A program made the translations under genes and the position numbers. Shown here one piece after another: positions 46,742 to 54,916 of a stretch of DNA of 59,271 bases. How positions within the stretch are numbered: the first letter of the stretch is position 1; the number at the start of each line of letters is the position of its first letter. The DNA is from Alphaproteobacteria bacterium (GTDB taxonomy: Bacteria; Pseudomonadota; Alphaproteobacteria; Micavibrionales; Micavibrionaceae): positions 1 through 59,271 of the forward strand of contig JABSQP010000011.1 of the NCBI GenBank assembly GCA_013215815.1, read 5' to 3'. Below the pieces are notes generated by a model that searched no databases, was not told the DNA's origin, and saw only the letters and a list, made by a program, of their open reading frames with translations.

Positions 46742-47135
46742 ATGTTTTTTCTTAAGAACGAGGACAGTCGCTTAATTAAAGCCTGGGATGTTGCTTCAGA
46801 GCATAAAGAACAAGCGACACTCTCTATGGCACCAGCTCCACAAGGGACATTCTGGATTTGTGCAAAGGTAGGGGATTTGGATCCCGACCTTCGTAATATG
46901 TATCCCGCAGATAATCTGGCGGATAAGATTGCTGCTAAAATGGGGGCGTACGATTGGGGATACTTATCATTTGAAGAAGTTGCGGACCAATTAGAAAAAG
47001 GTTGGGCGGAAATGGTATCTCATGACACACAAGGTTTTTTTAGGGCCTATTGAAATTCTTCTTGTACCAGGAGCTCCCCAAGGGTCAGCTGGGATAGAAC
47101 GAAGCGTACCAGAATTTGGAAGGCCTCAGTTATAA
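46742..47135 (+). pseudogene. Hypothetical protein, tandem family copy 3, frameshifted
   Basis: The third tandem copy, closest to copy 1. It reads APQGTFWICAKVGDL near residue 33 and QLEKGWAEMVSH near 84. A run of seven T (47035-47041) shifts the frame, giving an early TGA at 47051-47053 (103 residues). One T fewer would read GFLGPIEILLVP and continue to TAA at 47133-47135, matching the end of copy 1. Going from the first frame to the second needs a +1 shift, not the usual -1 slippage. Indel, polymerase slippage or sequencing error are possible. A strong terminator follows. Confidence 0.7.
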
Positions 47136-47137
47136 AA

Positions 47138-47163
47138 AAACCGCCCTAAAAGGCGGTTTCTTC
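47138..47163. terminator. Bidirectional terminator between the orphan island and rpmE
   Basis: AAACCGCC and GGCGGTTT form an eight-pair stem, with A-rich sequence before and TTCTTCTTT after. It serves the plus-strand tandem genes and, on the other strand, rpmE, which ends 28 bases away. Confidence 0.85.
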
Positions 47164-47190
47164 TTTATGTCGGCTCATCCCGAATAAATT

Positions 47191-47427
47191 CTATTCTTTA
47201 CCAACGTTACCTGAAAGGAAAGCACCGTATTTGCTTTCGAACTTGTCGAGTTGACCTTTCTCGATAACTTTACCTGTACCACCTTGCCAAGCAGGGTGAG
47301 ACTTTGTGTCTACGTCAAGCTTAAGAACATCGCCTTCTTTACCGTAAGTAGACTTTGTTTTGTATTCTGTTCCATCTGTCATCACGATTGTGATTTCGTG
47401 GTAATCTGGGTGAATATCTGCTTTCAT
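47191..47427 (-). CDS. rpmE: Ribosomal protein L31, zinc-free form
   Basis: Large-subunit protein L31, 78 residues. It begins [20 protein letters not shown] and has [13 protein letters not shown] near residue 42. The four zinc-binding cysteines of the C+ form are absent, as is normal in alphaproteobacteria. The C-terminus is acidic and slightly unusual ([10 protein letters not shown]). It stands alone, divergent from epmA and facing the bidirectional terminator. It ends in TAG. Confidence 0.94.
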   Translation of the reverse strand: MKADIHPDYHEITIVMTDGTEYKTKSTYGKEGDVLKLDVDTKSHPAWQGGTGKVIEKGQLDKFESKYGAFLSGNVGKE

Positions 47428-47555
47428 TGTTTCGTACCTTGTTTTTTTCGCTCTAGTCGCTATACAACAGAGCTGTCAATAATTCTGCACGTCTTTTACA
47501 TGGCTTGATGGGGCTTTGCAAGTGAAAAGCGAGAGAATTTGGTCAAAAACACTAA

Positions 47556-48596
47556 ATGGGCATGAAAATGACTAAAAACTGGTGGAATCCTGGGATTTAT
47601 TCAAAAAAAATCGATAATTTGAAGGCGCGTGGCCGCATAATTAAAGCCATTAGAGCATACTTTGATGCAGATGATTTTGAGGAGGTAGAAACGCCGATTC
47701 TTCAGGTTTGCCCCGTGATGGACACCCATATTCATGCGTTTCAAACTACTTTAAAGGATATCGACTTTTCCGTGCGCTCTAAACCTTACCTTCATACAAG
47801 CCCTGAATTTGATATGAAAAAAGTGATGGTGGCTGGGTTGCCTAAAATTTACCAAATCTGCCACGTTTTCAGAAATTGCGAAGGATCCAAGCGCCACACA
47901 CCTGAATTCACAATGATTGAGTGGTATCGCTTGGATGCGGATTATACTGACATCATGGATGATTGTGTGGGGGTATTACGCGCTTGCGCAGAACGTGTTG
48001 GTAGTAAAGAATACAAATACAAGGATATGACATGTGATCCTTTTGTGGAATGGGAGCGTCTGAGCGTCCATGATGCTTTTGTTCGTTATGCGGATATTCA
48101 ATTGGATCAATATTTGGAAGATCGCGATGGGTTAAAGGTAGAAGTAGAAAAGCTAGGCCTGCATACGGCCGATGATGATGCTTGGGATGACTTATTCTTC
48201 CGTGTCATGGATGCAAGAATTGAACCGTTTTTAGGTGTTGGACGTCCAACGTTCTTATGTGATTACCCTGTTTCTATGGCATCTCTATCAAAGAAAAAAG
48301 AGAGTGATCCGCGTTTTGCTGAACGCTTTGAACTTTATGTGTGTGGCATTGAGCTTGCCAATGCGTTTTCTGAGCTAACTGATGCGGAAGAGCAGCTTGC
48401 GCGCTTTAAGGCCGAAATGGATTACAAGGAAGAGCTCTATGGAGAGCGTTATCCAATTGATATGGAGTTCATTGAAGCATTAAGACACGGATTACCGCAA
48501 AGCGGCGGAATTGCCCTTGGTGTTGATAGGTTAGTTATGCTCGCCACAGGAGCAGATGATATTCAAGACGTCCTTTGGGCACCTGTTGCCGCGTAG
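47556..48596 (+). CDS. epmA: Elongation factor P lysine-lysyltransferase
   Basis: Class II lysyl-tRNA synthetase paralogue that attaches (R)-beta-lysine to EF-P, helping ribosomes through proline runs. The 346 residues lack the N-terminal anticodon-binding domain of LysS. Motif 2 reads CHVFRNCEGSKRHTPEFTMI near 105-124, and motif 3 is GGIALGVDRLVMLATG near 320. The start could be any of three nearby ATGs (47556, 47562 or 47568). Neither efp nor epmB is in the window. It ends in TAG, five bases before the converging EndoU gene. Confidence 0.92.
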   Translation: MGMKMTKNWWNPGIYSKKIDNLKARGRIIKAIRAYFDADDFEEVETPILQVCPVMDTHIHAFQTTLKDIDFSVRSKPYLHTSPEFDMKKVMVAGLPKIYQICHVFRNCEGSKRHTPEFTMIEWYRLDADYTDIMDDCVGVLRACAERVGSKEYKYKDMTCDPFVEWERLSVHDAFVRYADIQLDQYLEDRDGLKVEVEKLGLHTADDDAWDDLFFRVMDARIEPFLGVGRPTFLCDYPVSMASLSKKKESDPRFAERFELYVCGIELANAFSELTDAEEQLARFKAEMDYKEELYGERYPIDMEFIEALRHGLPQSGGIALGVDRLVMLATGADDIQDVLWAPVAA

Positions 48597-48601
48597 ACGG
48601 A

Positions 48602-49114
48602 TTACCTATCATTTGCCGGGCAGGGATTGCGTGGCACATTTGTTGGGTAAGCTGTAATCACTTGCTTGTTTTCTCTGCCTTTAACAACGCGGACATTAAC
48701 GGTACCTACTTTTTGTTCGGTCACGTGATAACCGTTTCTTTGTTGCTCCCAATCTAAATTATCGTTAGACGCGATAAGCTCGACTTCCTTGATGATGGTA
48801 CTTTCATCCCAGTTGGCAGGAAATTCTGACTTACATGGTTTTCCTGTACCGTGTAGATGGCCGCCACCTGTAGCGTCGCCATATAATATATGCGTACGTC
48901 TTTGTGGTGTAATAGCAGAGGCCTTTTCGAAGCTCTCTTTGACTTGCTCAGTCGGGGCAGGGGCAACACGTCTTTCTGTTTCATTGATAACAAGGTCAAC
49001 GGCTTGAGAGACTTGTTGCTCGGATACGTTGATACCGGCCCAGCCGAGGAGGGCGACGAGAAGGGCAACGATAATTGCTTTTTTGCCCTTCCTATCGATT
49101 AATTTATGTAGCAT
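48602..49114 (-). CDS. Membrane-anchored EndoU-like ribonuclease domain protein
   Basis: A 170-residue protein. Residues about 12-29 form one membrane helix. The C-terminal part from about 72 resembles the bacterial EndoU nuclease domain of polymorphic toxins: THILYGDATGGGHLHGTG (two candidate catalytic His at 75 and 86), FPANWDESTI, VNVRVVKG and VITAYPTNVPRNP at the end. EndoU enzymes cut RNA at uridines; in toxins they target tRNA. The N-terminal anchor suggests a periplasmic domain. The ATG directly follows the stop of the class I aldolase gene. No clear immunity gene is adjacent. Domain call by motif recognition. Confidence 0.72.
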   Translation of the reverse strand: MLHKLIDRKGKKAIIVALLVALLGWAGINVSEQQVSQAVDLVINETERRVAPAPTEQVKESFEKASAITPQRRTHILYGDATGGGHLHGTGKPCKSEFPANWDESTIIKEVELIASNDNLDWEQQRNGYHVTEQKVGTVNVRVVKGRENKQVITAYPTNVPRNPCPANDR

Positions 49115-50029
49115 TTAAGCGGCCTGAGATGCTTTGCCATCAGCAATTGATGCTTGGTAAATTTTCTCAATAGCACTGCCTAGGGCCCCATCAAATTCTT
49201 CAGCGCTTTGCTGTGCACGTAGATCATTTGATAGTGCGCGTGAGAAGCTAGCAATCATGCCATCATTTTGCGATAGACGATTACATGCCTCTTTCAGATC
49301 ATAGCCACCAGATAGAGCCACAACGCTGACAACGTTCTTATGCGCGATAAGATCAGCATATAGGTTTGCTTCTTCAGGAAGAGTGAGTTTCAGCATGACG
49401 AGCTCATCATCTGCAAGCGCGTCTAGCTGTTTTAAAGTCTCAGTCTTAAGAAGCACTTCACATTCAGCCTTATCAGCCGCGTGAATATTCACTTCTGGTT
49501 CAATGATAGGCACAAGGCCGTGACCGATGATTTGCTTACCAATTTCAAATTGCTGAGCAATAACGTTGGCTACACCTTGTGGATTTGCGCTGTTAATGAC
49601 GGAGCGCATTTTTGTACCAAAGATACCTGCGGCTACGGCGCGTTCGCATAAAGCGTCTAGTTCAGGCATTGGCTTCATAAGCTGGACGCCATTTTCTTCA
49701 TCGGCAAGACCTTTGTCGACTTTAAGGAAGGGTACAACACCAAGCTTTTCCCAAAGGTAAGTTGCTGTAGGCGTGCCTTCAATCGCACCGTCCATTGTCT
49801 TTTCAAACAAAATTGCACCGACAATTTTATCACCATTAAAAGATGGTGACGTAATGATGCGGCTACGCATTTCGTGGATTTTGGCAAACATTTCATCTTC
49901 GCCGTTATATTCGCTTTCGGCAACGCCATAAGCAGCCAGAGCTTTTGGTGTTGAACCACCGCTTTGATCTAGTGCAGCAATAAATCCTTGGCCAGATGCG
50001 ATTTTGTTGAGTTGTTCTTGGTTCGGCAT
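49115..50029 (-). CDS. Fructose-bisphosphate aldolase, class I
   Basis: Schiff-base aldolase splitting fructose 1,6-bisphosphate, 304 residues. Recognisable elements: [17 protein letters not shown] near residue 15, the region [20 protein letters not shown] near 75, [15 protein letters not shown] near 175 and [17 protein letters not shown] near 235. The GGAGG ribosome binding site precedes the ATG. It belongs to the minus-strand tkt-gap-fba cluster and is followed without a gap by the EndoU-like gene. Class I rather than class II aldolase is less common in proteobacteria but known in alphaproteobacteria. Confidence 0.93.
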   Translation of the reverse strand: MPNQEQLNKIASGQGFIAALDQSGGSTPKALAAYGVAESEYNGEDEMFAKIHEMRSRIITSPSFNGDKIVGAILFEKTMDGAIEGTPTATYLWEKLGVVPFLKVDKGLADEENGVQLMKPMPELDALCERAVAAGIFGTKMRSVINSANPQGVANVIAQQFEIGKQIIGHGLVPIIEPEVNIHAADKAECEVLLKTETLKQLDALADDELVMLKLTLPEEANLYADLIAHKNVVSVVALSGGYDLKEACNRLSQNDGMIASFSRALSNDLRAQQSAEEFDGALGSAIEKIYQASIADGKASQAA

Positions 50030-50050
50030 AAGTAGCCTCCTTATTAATTA

Positions 50051-50356
50051 TTAAAAATTAGTTACACTACTAAAAAGTGTAATGAGCAATGTAGTCAGTG
50101 GTAATAATAAAATCGTCCAACAGGCATGTCTGAAATATTTACTTTCTTTCACCAGAAAAACGATTAATGCTATAAACGCAAGCAGCCATACTATACAAAT
50201 AGCAGACCCCAGATAAGATAACGATGCAAACAAAATAGTCTCTTTACCTGATTCTTCAGCCTCAACTTTAAAATAAAAAGCTATTGTATAACTCATAAGT
50301 GAAAAGAAAAGTCCTGTTCCAGAACAGAGTATTAAAGCTATAATTTTTACAAACAT
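50051..50356 (-). CDS. Small three-helix membrane protein
   Basis: A 101-residue inner-membrane protein with three hydrophobic helices (about 3-27, 39-66 and 76-98). Conserved charged loops are short. Its ATG abuts the stop of gap, so it is translated from the tkt-gap-fba transcript. It occupies the position where pgk commonly lies in such clusters. Function unknown; no motif recognised. Confidence 0.65.
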   Translation of the reverse strand: MFVKIIALILCSGTGLFFSLMSYTIAFYFKVEAEESGKETILFASLSYLGSAICIVWLLAFIALIVFLVKESKYFRHACWTILLLPLTTLLITLFSSVTNF

Positions 50357-51391
50357 TTATGCTGCTTTGCTTTGTGCGGCGTAGCCAACTTCGTGCATTT
50401 TTACGGCAGTATCAAGCATGCGGTTTGAGAAACCCCATTCATTGTCATACCAGCTCATAATGCGCACAAGCTTACCATCAATAACCTTTGTTTCATTAAC
50501 AGCAAAGATTGATGACAGCGGGTTGTGGTTAAAGTCACCAGATACGAGCGGTTCATCATATGTGCCAAGTACGCCATCAAGATCGCCGCCTGCTGCAGCG
50601 ATTACTGCTTGGTTTACTTCCTCCGCCGTTACTTCTTTAGAAGCGATAAACTTAAGGTCTACAACAGAAACGTTTGGTGTTGGAACGCGCATTGAAACGC
50701 CGTCCAATTTACCGTTTAATTCAGGGAGAACCTTACCAACAGCTTTCGCTGCGCCAGTTGATGTAGGGATCATGTTCACTGCACCTGCACGTGCGCGGTG
50801 AAGATCACCATGCGCTGTATCAACGATGCGTTGATCACCAGTGTAAGAGTGGATTGTTGTCATGAAGCCACTTTCAATGCCGATAGCATCGTGAATTGCT
50901 TTTGCTACAGGAGCTAAGCAGTTTGTTGTACATGATGCATTAGACACAACTTCATGTTCTGCTGTGATTTCATCAGAGTTCACGCCGTAAACTGTCATGA
51001 TGTCTGCATCACCACTTGGCGCAGAAATAAGAACTTTCTTTGCGCCAGCCTCAATGTGCATTGCTGCTTTTTCACGCGCTGTGAAGATACCTGTACATTC
51101 AAATACGATATCAACGTTTTTTTCACCCCAAGGCAGCTGTGTCGGATCGCGCTCCTGACAAACGTCAACGTGCTTACCATCAATAATGATTGTGTCTTCG
51201 TCGATACGCTCAACAGAGAAACCAAAAGTGCCGTGTACACTGTCGTATTTAAGCAGGTGCTTGTTTGTTTCTAGTGGTGCGAGGTCGTTAATCGCGACCA
51301 GCTCAACGTCTGTGCGGCCAGATTCAAAAAGGGCGCGGGCGACATTACGCCCGATACGGCCAAAACCATTAATTGCAACTCTTACAGTCAT
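50357..51391 (-). CDS. gap: Glyceraldehyde-3-phosphate dehydrogenase
   Basis: Glycolytic/gluconeogenic NAD(P)-dependent dehydrogenase, 344 residues. The Rossmann motif INGFGRIGRNVARALFESG is at the N-terminus. The catalytic Cys is in SNASCTTNCLAPVAKAIHDA near residue 157, and the C-terminal block WYDNEWGFSNRMLDT is complete. An AAGGAG ribosome binding site precedes the ATG. It follows tkt by 22 bases and precedes the three-helix membrane protein with no gap. Confidence 0.97.
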   Translation of the reverse strand: MTVRVAINGFGRIGRNVARALFESGRTDVELVAINDLAPLETNKHLLKYDSVHGTFGFSVERIDEDTIIIDGKHVDVCQERDPTQLPWGEKNVDIVFECTGIFTAREKAAMHIEAGAKKVLISAPSGDADIMTVYGVNSDEITAEHEVVSNASCTTNCLAPVAKAIHDAIGIESGFMTTIHSYTGDQRIVDTAHGDLHRARAGAVNMIPTSTGAAKAVGKVLPELNGKLDGVSMRVPTPNVSVVDLKFIASKEVTAEEVNQAVIAAAGGDLDGVLGTYDEPLVSGDFNHNPLSSIFAVNETKVIDGKLVRIMSWYDNEWGFSNRMLDTAVKMHEVGYAAQSKAA

Positions 51392-51413
51392 TTCTTTTCT
51401 CCTTACTTAACCG

Positions 51414-53363
51414 TTATGCGTTTTTCTTTGCATTAACAGCGTTAACAATTGCATCCGCTGTAATACCAAAATGTTCGAATAGAACTTCTGCCGGAGCAGA
51501 AGCGCCAAAGCTATCCATACCGACGAAAATACCGTGACCACCTATAAAGCGATCCCAGCTCTGGCGGATACCTGCTTCGACTGCAACTTTGATTGAGCCA
51601 TTACATAGTAGGCTTTCAATATACTCACCGTCTTGTTCCCAGAATAGATCCATACATGGAACGGAAACAACGCGAACATCGCCGCCGAGGCGTTCTGATG
51701 CCTCAAGAGCAAGCTGTACTTCAGAGCCGCTTGCGAAGATTGTTACTTCTGGTTCATCGCCTTCGCATTCTTCAAGGATGTATGCGCCAAGTGATGATTT
51801 GTTCACTGGATCTGCCTCACGCACTGTTGGTACGCCCTGACGTGTTAGCGCAAGAACTGATGGGGCGTCTTCACTGCGAAGAGCAAGCTCCCAACATTCT
51901 GCTGTCTCAACGCCATCACACGGGCGGTAAACATATAGATTTGGAATAGCGCGCAGCGCAGATAGGTGCTCAACAGGCTGGTGGGTTGGGCCGTCTTCGC
52001 CGAGGCCGATTGAATCGTGTGTCAGGACGTGAATAACACGCTGCTCCATAAGGGCTGCCAGACGAATAGCCGGGCGTGCATAGTCAGCAAATTGCATGAA
52101 TGTTCCAGCGTAAGGAACAACACCTCCATGAAGCGCCATGCCATTCATGATGGCTGCCATGCCGTGCTCACGCACGCCATAGTTCACGTAGTTTCCATCA
52201 AAATCACCTTTACCAATGAATTTTGACGCTGATACTTTTGTGTTGTTTGAGCCTGTTAGGTCGGCAGAACCACCGATCATACAGTCAAGAGCTGGAACGA
52301 TTTCCTCCAAACAGGCACCAGATGTTTGGCGTGTTGCTTTGCTTGGTTTTTCTTCTGCGAATGATGCTTTTAGCTGTGCAATTACACCATCCAGCTTAGT
52401 TAGATCAATATCAAAGTTACGCTCATCTGCTGGGCTCCGAACACCGAGGGAGCGCCACATTGCAATAATTTCTTCTGGAACCTCGAAAGGTGCGTGCGGC
52501 CAATCTAGGTTTTCACGAATACCTGAGATTTCATCATCGCCTGTAATGGCGCCGTGTGCTTTTGGCTGACCTTCCAGAGTAGGGGCGCCGTAACCAATCT
52601 TCGTCTTACAGGATATAAAAGATGGTTTATCTGACTCTTGGGCTGCTGCGATAGCTTCTTCGATTGCTTGTGGGTCGTGACCATCAATTTCACTGACTTC
52701 CCAGCCATAAGCTTCATAGCGCTTTTTGACATCCTCTGTGAATGCAAGATCAATCGTACCGTCGATTGTGACGTTGTTATCATCATAAAGAGCAATGATT
52801 TTATTTAGCTTTAAGTGACCAGCCAAAGAACATGCTTCGTGGCTAACCCCTTCCATCAAACAGCCATCACCAAGGAATACGTATGTGAAATGATCAACAT
52901 CATCGCTGTATTTTTCGTTCAAAGCCCGTTCAGCTATCGCAAAGCCAACTGCTGTAGAGATACCCTGACCAAGAGGGCCGGTTGTCGTTTCAATAGCGGC
53001 ATCAAAATCTACTTCCGGGTGACCCGGAGTGTGTGATCCAAGCTGACGGAAATTTTTGACCTCTTCTAATGTGATTTTCTCGTTACCTGTTAGGTAAGAC
53101 AGAGAGTAAGGTAGCATTGAACCATGACCATTAGAGATAATAAGGCGATCGCGGTTAAACCAGCGTGGGTTCTTTGGGTCAAATTGTAAGAATTTTGAAT
53201 AAAGCACAGTGGCGATATCTGCCATACCCATTGGCATTCCTGTGTGACCTGAATTTGCTTTTTTAATGGCATCGACTGATAGAGCGCGGATGGCATTGGC
53301 CATAAGTTTGTGATCGAGAGCTGGAGATTGAGCTTCTTGTGAAGCCGCTTGCGCTTGAGACAT
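51414..53363 (-). CDS. tkt: Transketolase
   Basis: Thiamine-diphosphate enzyme of the pentose phosphate pathway, 649 residues. The ThDP-binding motif is FLGDGCLMEGVSHEACSLAG near residue 155, with NNVTIDGTIDLA after it. The catalytic His is in SGHTGMPMGMADIA near 40. The transketolase signature GEDGPTHQPVEHLSALRAIP lies near 460. It is first in the tkt-gap-fba cluster. A TTGACC box about 80 bases upstream may be the promoter. Confidence 0.97.
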   Translation of the reverse strand: MSQAQAASQEAQSPALDHKLMANAIRALSVDAIKKANSGHTGMPMGMADIATVLYSKFLQFDPKNPRWFNRDRLIISNGHGSMLPYSLSYLTGNEKITLEEVKNFRQLGSHTPGHPEVDFDAAIETTTGPLGQGISTAVGFAIAERALNEKYSDDVDHFTYVFLGDGCLMEGVSHEACSLAGHLKLNKIIALYDDNNVTIDGTIDLAFTEDVKKRYEAYGWEVSEIDGHDPQAIEEAIAAAQESDKPSFISCKTKIGYGAPTLEGQPKAHGAITGDDEISGIRENLDWPHAPFEVPEEIIAMWRSLGVRSPADERNFDIDLTKLDGVIAQLKASFAEEKPSKATRQTSGACLEEIVPALDCMIGGSADLTGSNNTKVSASKFIGKGDFDGNYVNYGVREHGMAAIMNGMALHGGVVPYAGTFMQFADYARPAIRLAALMEQRVIHVLTHDSIGLGEDGPTHQPVEHLSALRAIPNLYVYRPCDGVETAECWELALRSEDAPSVLALTRQGVPTVREADPVNKSSLGAYILEECEGDEPEVTIFASGSEVQLALEASERLGGDVRVVSVPCMDLFWEQDGEYIESLLCNGSIKVAVEAGIRQSWDRFIGGHGIFVGMDSFGASAPAEVLFEHFGITADAIVNAVNAKKNA

Positions 53364-53738
53364 TGTGTACCTTTATTATCTATATGTGTTCGTAAGTCTA
53401 AAAATTGCCTGTAATTTGCATTTTTCTGCGGCTTAGGTCAAGCGCATGAGGCGGGTTAGCAAAAAATAAAATGAAAAAAGATGCGGAAAACCATGATGGC
53501 TTCCTTGACGGTGTAAAACAAACCGCACTAGGCTACTTCTCATAACAAACAAGAACAATCAACTTAAAAAAGCGAAAAGAAGGCAGAGAAATCACAAGAT
53601 GATCTGTTTACGCTCCCTTTAAAGGGCGGCGCTGCAAATGATATGGATCCAAAAGTTCTTGCGGGTCGTTTGGACAGTGCTATTGAAAAAGTCGAAAAGC
53701 TACTTCGCGAAGGTTAAGAAAAAAGGGGAGATTAGGGT
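53364..53738 (+). other. Stretch between tkt and zapA with remnant-like open frames
   Basis: No convincing gene. A 24-codon ORF starts at 53471 (MKKDAENHDGFLDG...) and ends at 53545. In another frame, coding-like sequence (DDLFTLPLKGG, then MDPKVLAGRLDSAIEKVEKL) runs to TAA at 53717. Its only ATG is at 53643, leaving 24 residues; upstream it meets a TAA near the run of six A at 53571. The helical Leu/Glu pattern recalls the small coiled-coil genes often found before zapA, so this may be a truncated copy. AGGGGAG precedes zapA. Confidence 0.4.
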
Positions 53739-54077
53739 ATGGCTGAACTCAGTGTACAAATTAAAGGTCGCACATACGCAATCGCATGAGACGAGGGCCA
53801 AGAGCAACGTGTTGCCGCCTTAGCCAAATACGTTGATGAAAAAGTAAATGCCATTGCCGCAGCTGGCGCAGGTACGAATGAGTCACATCTGCTTGTTTTG
53901 ACAGCCATCGTTATGGCAGATGAAGTATTCGATATGCGTGATAGATCTGCTAATTCAAATGCTGCACCACTTGATGGTCTTAAAATCTCGGAAACAGACG
54001 AAAAAGACATCATTGATGCGATTGATATGATGGCAAAGCGTATTGATTCTATCGCAGGTAATCTTAAAACAGCTTAA
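53739..54077 (+). pseudogene. zapA: Cell division protein ZapA, interrupted by an in-frame TGA
   Basis: FtsZ-ring associated protein, 112 residues if read through. Codon 17 is TGA (53787-53789), inside GRTYAIA-stop-DEGQEQ; alphaproteobacterial ZapA proteins carry Cys there as I recall. The rest of the frame is intact and protein-like: VAALAKYVDEKVNAIAAAG near 25, the helix HLLVLTAIVMADEVFDMRD and an amphipathic C-terminal helix. No start codon between the TGA and the conserved body would restore a useful protein. A nonsense mutation, a sequencing error, or UGA read as Cys or selenocysteine are the options. Its position before 6S RNA and fau is standard for zapA. Confidence 0.8.
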
Positions 54078-54111
54078 GCTTGTAAAATTTTCTAAAACTG
54101 CCTAAAAGAAT

Positions 54112-54285
54112 GTCAGCTGCGGAGCAGGTGATACGACTTTTATCCCAGAGGCCGATGCTTTTCGCATTAGGGAGCTGTCCCTGATAGTGACTTAGTGTTT
54201 TGCCGCTTCGTCCTTTTATACGGCGCCCACCTGGTTTGACCGGGCTTCATGCGGATATCGAACAGTACACGGCTCTCGCGGCACT
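54112..54285 (+). ncRNA. ssrS: 6S RNA
   Basis: Located between zapA and fau, the classical place of 6S RNA. The ends pair: GCTGCG-GAGC near 54115 with GCTC-CGCGGC near 54272-54282, ten pairs with one bulge. The middle holds a long hairpin with GGGAGCTGTCCCTGA. 6S RNA mimics an open promoter and sequesters RNA polymerase in stationary phase. Ends are approximate to about ten bases. Confidence 0.82.
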
Positions 54286-54292
54286 TATTTTT

Positions 54293-54333
54293 ATCAAACC
54301 GTCAACCGACGCTCTCGCGTCGTCGAGTTTGAT
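54293..54333 (+). other. Strong hairpin between 6S RNA and fau
   Basis: ATCAAAC (54293-54299) pairs with GTTTGAT (54327-54333), enclosing a second perfect stem CGACGC/GCGTCG with a TCTC loop. There is no T-run after it, so it is unlikely to be a terminator. It may mark a processing site for the 6S-fau transcript. Confidence 0.5.
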
Positions 54334-54349
54334 ATGTTAAGAATCTATA

Positions 54350-54916
54350 ATGAATAAACAAACTATCCGTGAACAGGCGCGTTTTCATCGCGATAAAATG
54401 CTAATTGATCAGCTTGATTTCGAGCGGGTCATCAATATTTTCTTTCAGTATTATCCAATTCAAAAAGATGATGTTATCGCACTTTATTGGCCTGTGGGGC
54501 GTGAGTTTGATAGTCGTTTTCTTACTGATGAGCTTTTAAATCGTGGTTACACATGTGCGCTTCCTTGCGTTGAGAAAGATAATCGCGTTTTGACATTTAA
54601 GACGTGGAAACACGATGAACCTTTAAATAAAGGGGCGTATGGCATTAAAGAGCCGACGGATGGGGAGATAGTTGAACCAAGCGTAATCATTGCACCATTG
54701 CTGGCTTTTGACCGCTATGGATATCGTATGGGGCAAGGTGGCGGTTATTATGATGCAACAATTGCTCATTATCGCGAAAAAGGTAATGTGATAGCTATTG
54801 GGCTTGGTTTTGCCCAGCAGGCTGTGCTATTCAATCTACCAGTGGAAGAGCATGATCAGCGTATGGATTATATTTTAACGCCTGAACAGCTTATCGATCA
54901 TAGAAAGATAGATTAA
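54350..54916 (+). CDS. fau: 5-formyltetrahydrofolate cyclo-ligase
   Basis: Converts 5-formyl-THF to 5,10-methenyl-THF with ATP, 188 residues. The family motif is RYGYRMGQGGGYYDATIAHY near residue 125, and PLLAFDRYG precedes it. The N-terminal basic helix (IREQARFHRDK) is typical. It follows 6S RNA, as in many proteobacteria where both are co-transcribed. The TAA stop overlaps the ATG of ymdB by one base. No strong ribosome binding site is seen. Confidence 0.93.
   Translation: MNKQTIREQARFHRDKMLIDQLDFERVINIFFQYYPIQKDDVIALYWPVGREFDSRFLTDELLNRGYTCALPCVEKDNRVLTFKTWKHDEPLNKGAYGIKEPTDGEIVEPSVIIAPLLAFDRYGYRMGQGGGYYDATIAHYREKGNVIAIGLGFAQQAVLFNLPVEEHDQRMDYILTPEQLIDHRKID

Noticed and set aside
47033-47053. 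Programmed -1 ribosomal frameshift at the T run
   Set aside because: A -1 shift leads to the wrong frame; the homologous C-terminus needs +1.
50051-50356. Immunity partner for the EndoU-like protein
   Set aside because: The small membrane protein lies on the other side of fba and is coupled to gap instead; known EndoU immunity proteins are soluble as far as I recall.
53638-53823. 61-residue frame overlapping the zapA start
   Set aside because: It is an out-of-frame shadow; the ZapA-like frame is clearly the coding one.
53787-53830. Selenocysteine insertion element after the zapA TGA
   Set aside because: Only a short GCAAC/GTTGC repeat is visible, without the bulged U and longer lower stem of known bacterial elements. 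Kept only as a remote option.
54293-54345. Rho-independent terminator after 6S RNA
   Set aside because: The hairpin is strong, but no T-run follows it.
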